13,648 nucleotides of DNA from JAHBVL01 sp963712055 (GTDB lineage Bacteria; Chloroflexota; Chloroflexia; Thermomicrobiales; UBA6265), in NCBI GenBank assembly GCA_963712055.1, contig CAVQGN010000006.1, positions 1 through 13,648 on the forward strand, read 5' to 3'. Numbering within the stretch: the first letter of the stretch is position 1; each line of letters begins with the position of its first letter. The position numbers and the translations under genes were made by a program. This document shows, in pieces, positions 12,883 through 13,648 of the stretch. Below the pieces are notes generated by a model. That model was not told the origin of the DNA and searched no databases. It was given only the letters and a program-made list of their open reading frames with translations.

Positions 12883-13648
12883 GTGACGCAGCTGATTATG
12901 TCCGTTGATGGTCCAATTACGTCAGCAACGCCTCTACCGTCACAGGATCTTGCTCAATATTCCGCTTACAAGGATTCCGGTGTGGAGTGGTTGGAGGAAA
13001 TCCCGATGCATTGGCATGCTAGGAGGTTGAAAAGCCTAGCACGCGAGCAAATCCGGAACGGCGTGGGGGAAAGTGCGCAGGAATATAGGGCCGACTGGCC
13101 AAGATACATTCGAATCACCGATATCGCAAGCAGGACCACCCTCAAGTCTGCAACCAAAGCTTCCCTGGCTCCGGAAACAGCGGCAAGAGCCATGGTTGAG
13201 TCAGGCGATCTTCTTCTGGCGGCCGTTGGCGCTACATATGGCAAATCCTATCTTCACGTCGTAAAACACTCGCAATACTGCTACGCGGGGTACTTGGTCC
13301 GATTAGCCCTCGGCCAGAACGCGCTTCCGCGTTACTTGAGTTACTGGACCGAGACCAGTGGCTACTGGAACCAAGTGCATTCGCAAGTCATACAATCTAC
13401 TATTCAAAACTTCAGTGCTTCTCGTTTCGAGAACCTGCGCTGCCCCCTCCCACCCCTCGACGAGCAAGCCGCCATCGTCAAGTACCTCACCCATGTCGAC
13501 CGCCAGATCGACCGCTTCATCCGCGCCAAACGGAAACTGATCACGCTGCTGGAAGAGCAGAAGCAGGCCATCATCCACCAAGCCCGTCACCAGGGGCCTC
13601 GATCCCGACGTCCCGATGAAAGACTCCGGTATCGAGTGGCTGGGGGAG
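12883..13648 (+). CDS. hsdS: Type I restriction-modification specificity subunit HsdS (partial, frameshift near 13583)
   Basis: HsdS is the DNA-recognition subunit of the type I complex. The frame carries the standard first-half entry YKDSGVEWLEEIPMHWHARRLK, a target recognition domain (including RYIRITDIA, SGDLLLAAVGATYGKSYL, QVIQSTIQNFSASRFENL), and the conserved helix after it (PLPPLDEQAAIVKYLTHVD, then LITLLEEQKQAIIHQA). After HQA at about 13583 the frame reads RHQGPRSRRP, while the next frame gives VTRGLDPDVPMKDSGIEWLG, the normal lead into the second half. One extra C in 13583-13585 explains this. The gene runs off the window. The start may be GTG 12883, ATG 12898, or none if it is truly fused to NADAR. 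Confidence 0.88.
   Translation, partial: MTQLIMSVDGPITSATPLPSQDLAQYSAYKDSGVEWLEEIPMHWHARRLKSLAREQIRNGVGESAQEYRADWPRYIRITDIASRTTLKSATKASLAPETAARAMVESGDLLLAAVGATYGKSYLHVVKHSQYCYAGYLVRLALGQNALPRYLSYWTETSGYWNQVHSQVIQSTIQNFSASRFENLRCPLPPLDEQAAIVKYLTHVDRQIDRFIRAKRKLITLLEEQKQAIIHQARHQGPRSRRPDERLRYRVAGG

Noticed and set aside
12692..12886. Separate 64-codon gene in the second plus frame
   Set aside because: It lies within the NADAR/HsdS frame, has no recognisable domain and no ribosome binding site. Its only interest is that its TGA overlaps the possible HsdS GTG, and that is discussed as an alternative NADAR end.

Overview
The window looks like a moderately GC-rich bacterial chromosome, most likely from the Chloroflexota (Thermomicrobia-like). 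That placement is inference: it rests on Thr/Pro/Val/Ala/Ser-rich tails and linkers in the secreted proteins (ATPVSG, GTPAGTPEASPVAVASP), a DUF305 protein, a two-site cupredoxin, and a known kind of dispersed repeat. No rRNA, tRNA or taxonomic marker gene is present.

Layout. (1) Positions 11-3915 are all minus strand. They hold a GxxExxY-family protein, two paralogous YdhR-like small proteins, a VOC-fold protein, and an envelope metal-handling group: a duplicated DUF305 protein, a small His-containing secreted protein, and a double cupredoxin with two complete type-1 copper ligand sets. (2) Positions 4169-8557 are plus strand. A metallo-beta-lactamase-fold lactonase-like enzyme is followed by a tightly coupled ABC importer of the nucleoside/BmpA type (fused double ATPase, permease 1, permease 2). 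Permease 2 is broken by a one-base deletion near 8102, and no substrate-binding protein is present. (3) Positions 8565-8994 hold an array of 150-bp units, nearly identical and full of palindromes. (4) From 9090 to the window end is a type I restriction-modification locus: hsdM, then a phosphoribosyltransferase-like gene, a NADAR-domain gene and hsdS, the last cut by the window edge. hsdR is not in view.

The most interesting part is (4). Two genes of nucleotide/ribose chemistry, a PRTase-like protein with a clear PRPP-loop motif and a NADAR protein of the YbiA/DUF1768 superfamily, sit between hsdM and hsdS. They are joined by overlapping start/stop codons, and as the sequence stands NADAR reads without a stop straight into HsdS. 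The layout recalls hsd loci that carry an embedded accessory effector, such as prrC. A role as a second, RM-linked defence or damage-reversal module is an inference.

Caution: three conserved genes (permease 2, hsdM, hsdS) each show a frame disruption. Two can be pinned to a single C; in hsdM the change lies in or near an inserted repeat holding a C6 run. Sequencing error or real decay could both explain this, and the same doubt applies to the NADAR-HsdS fusion.
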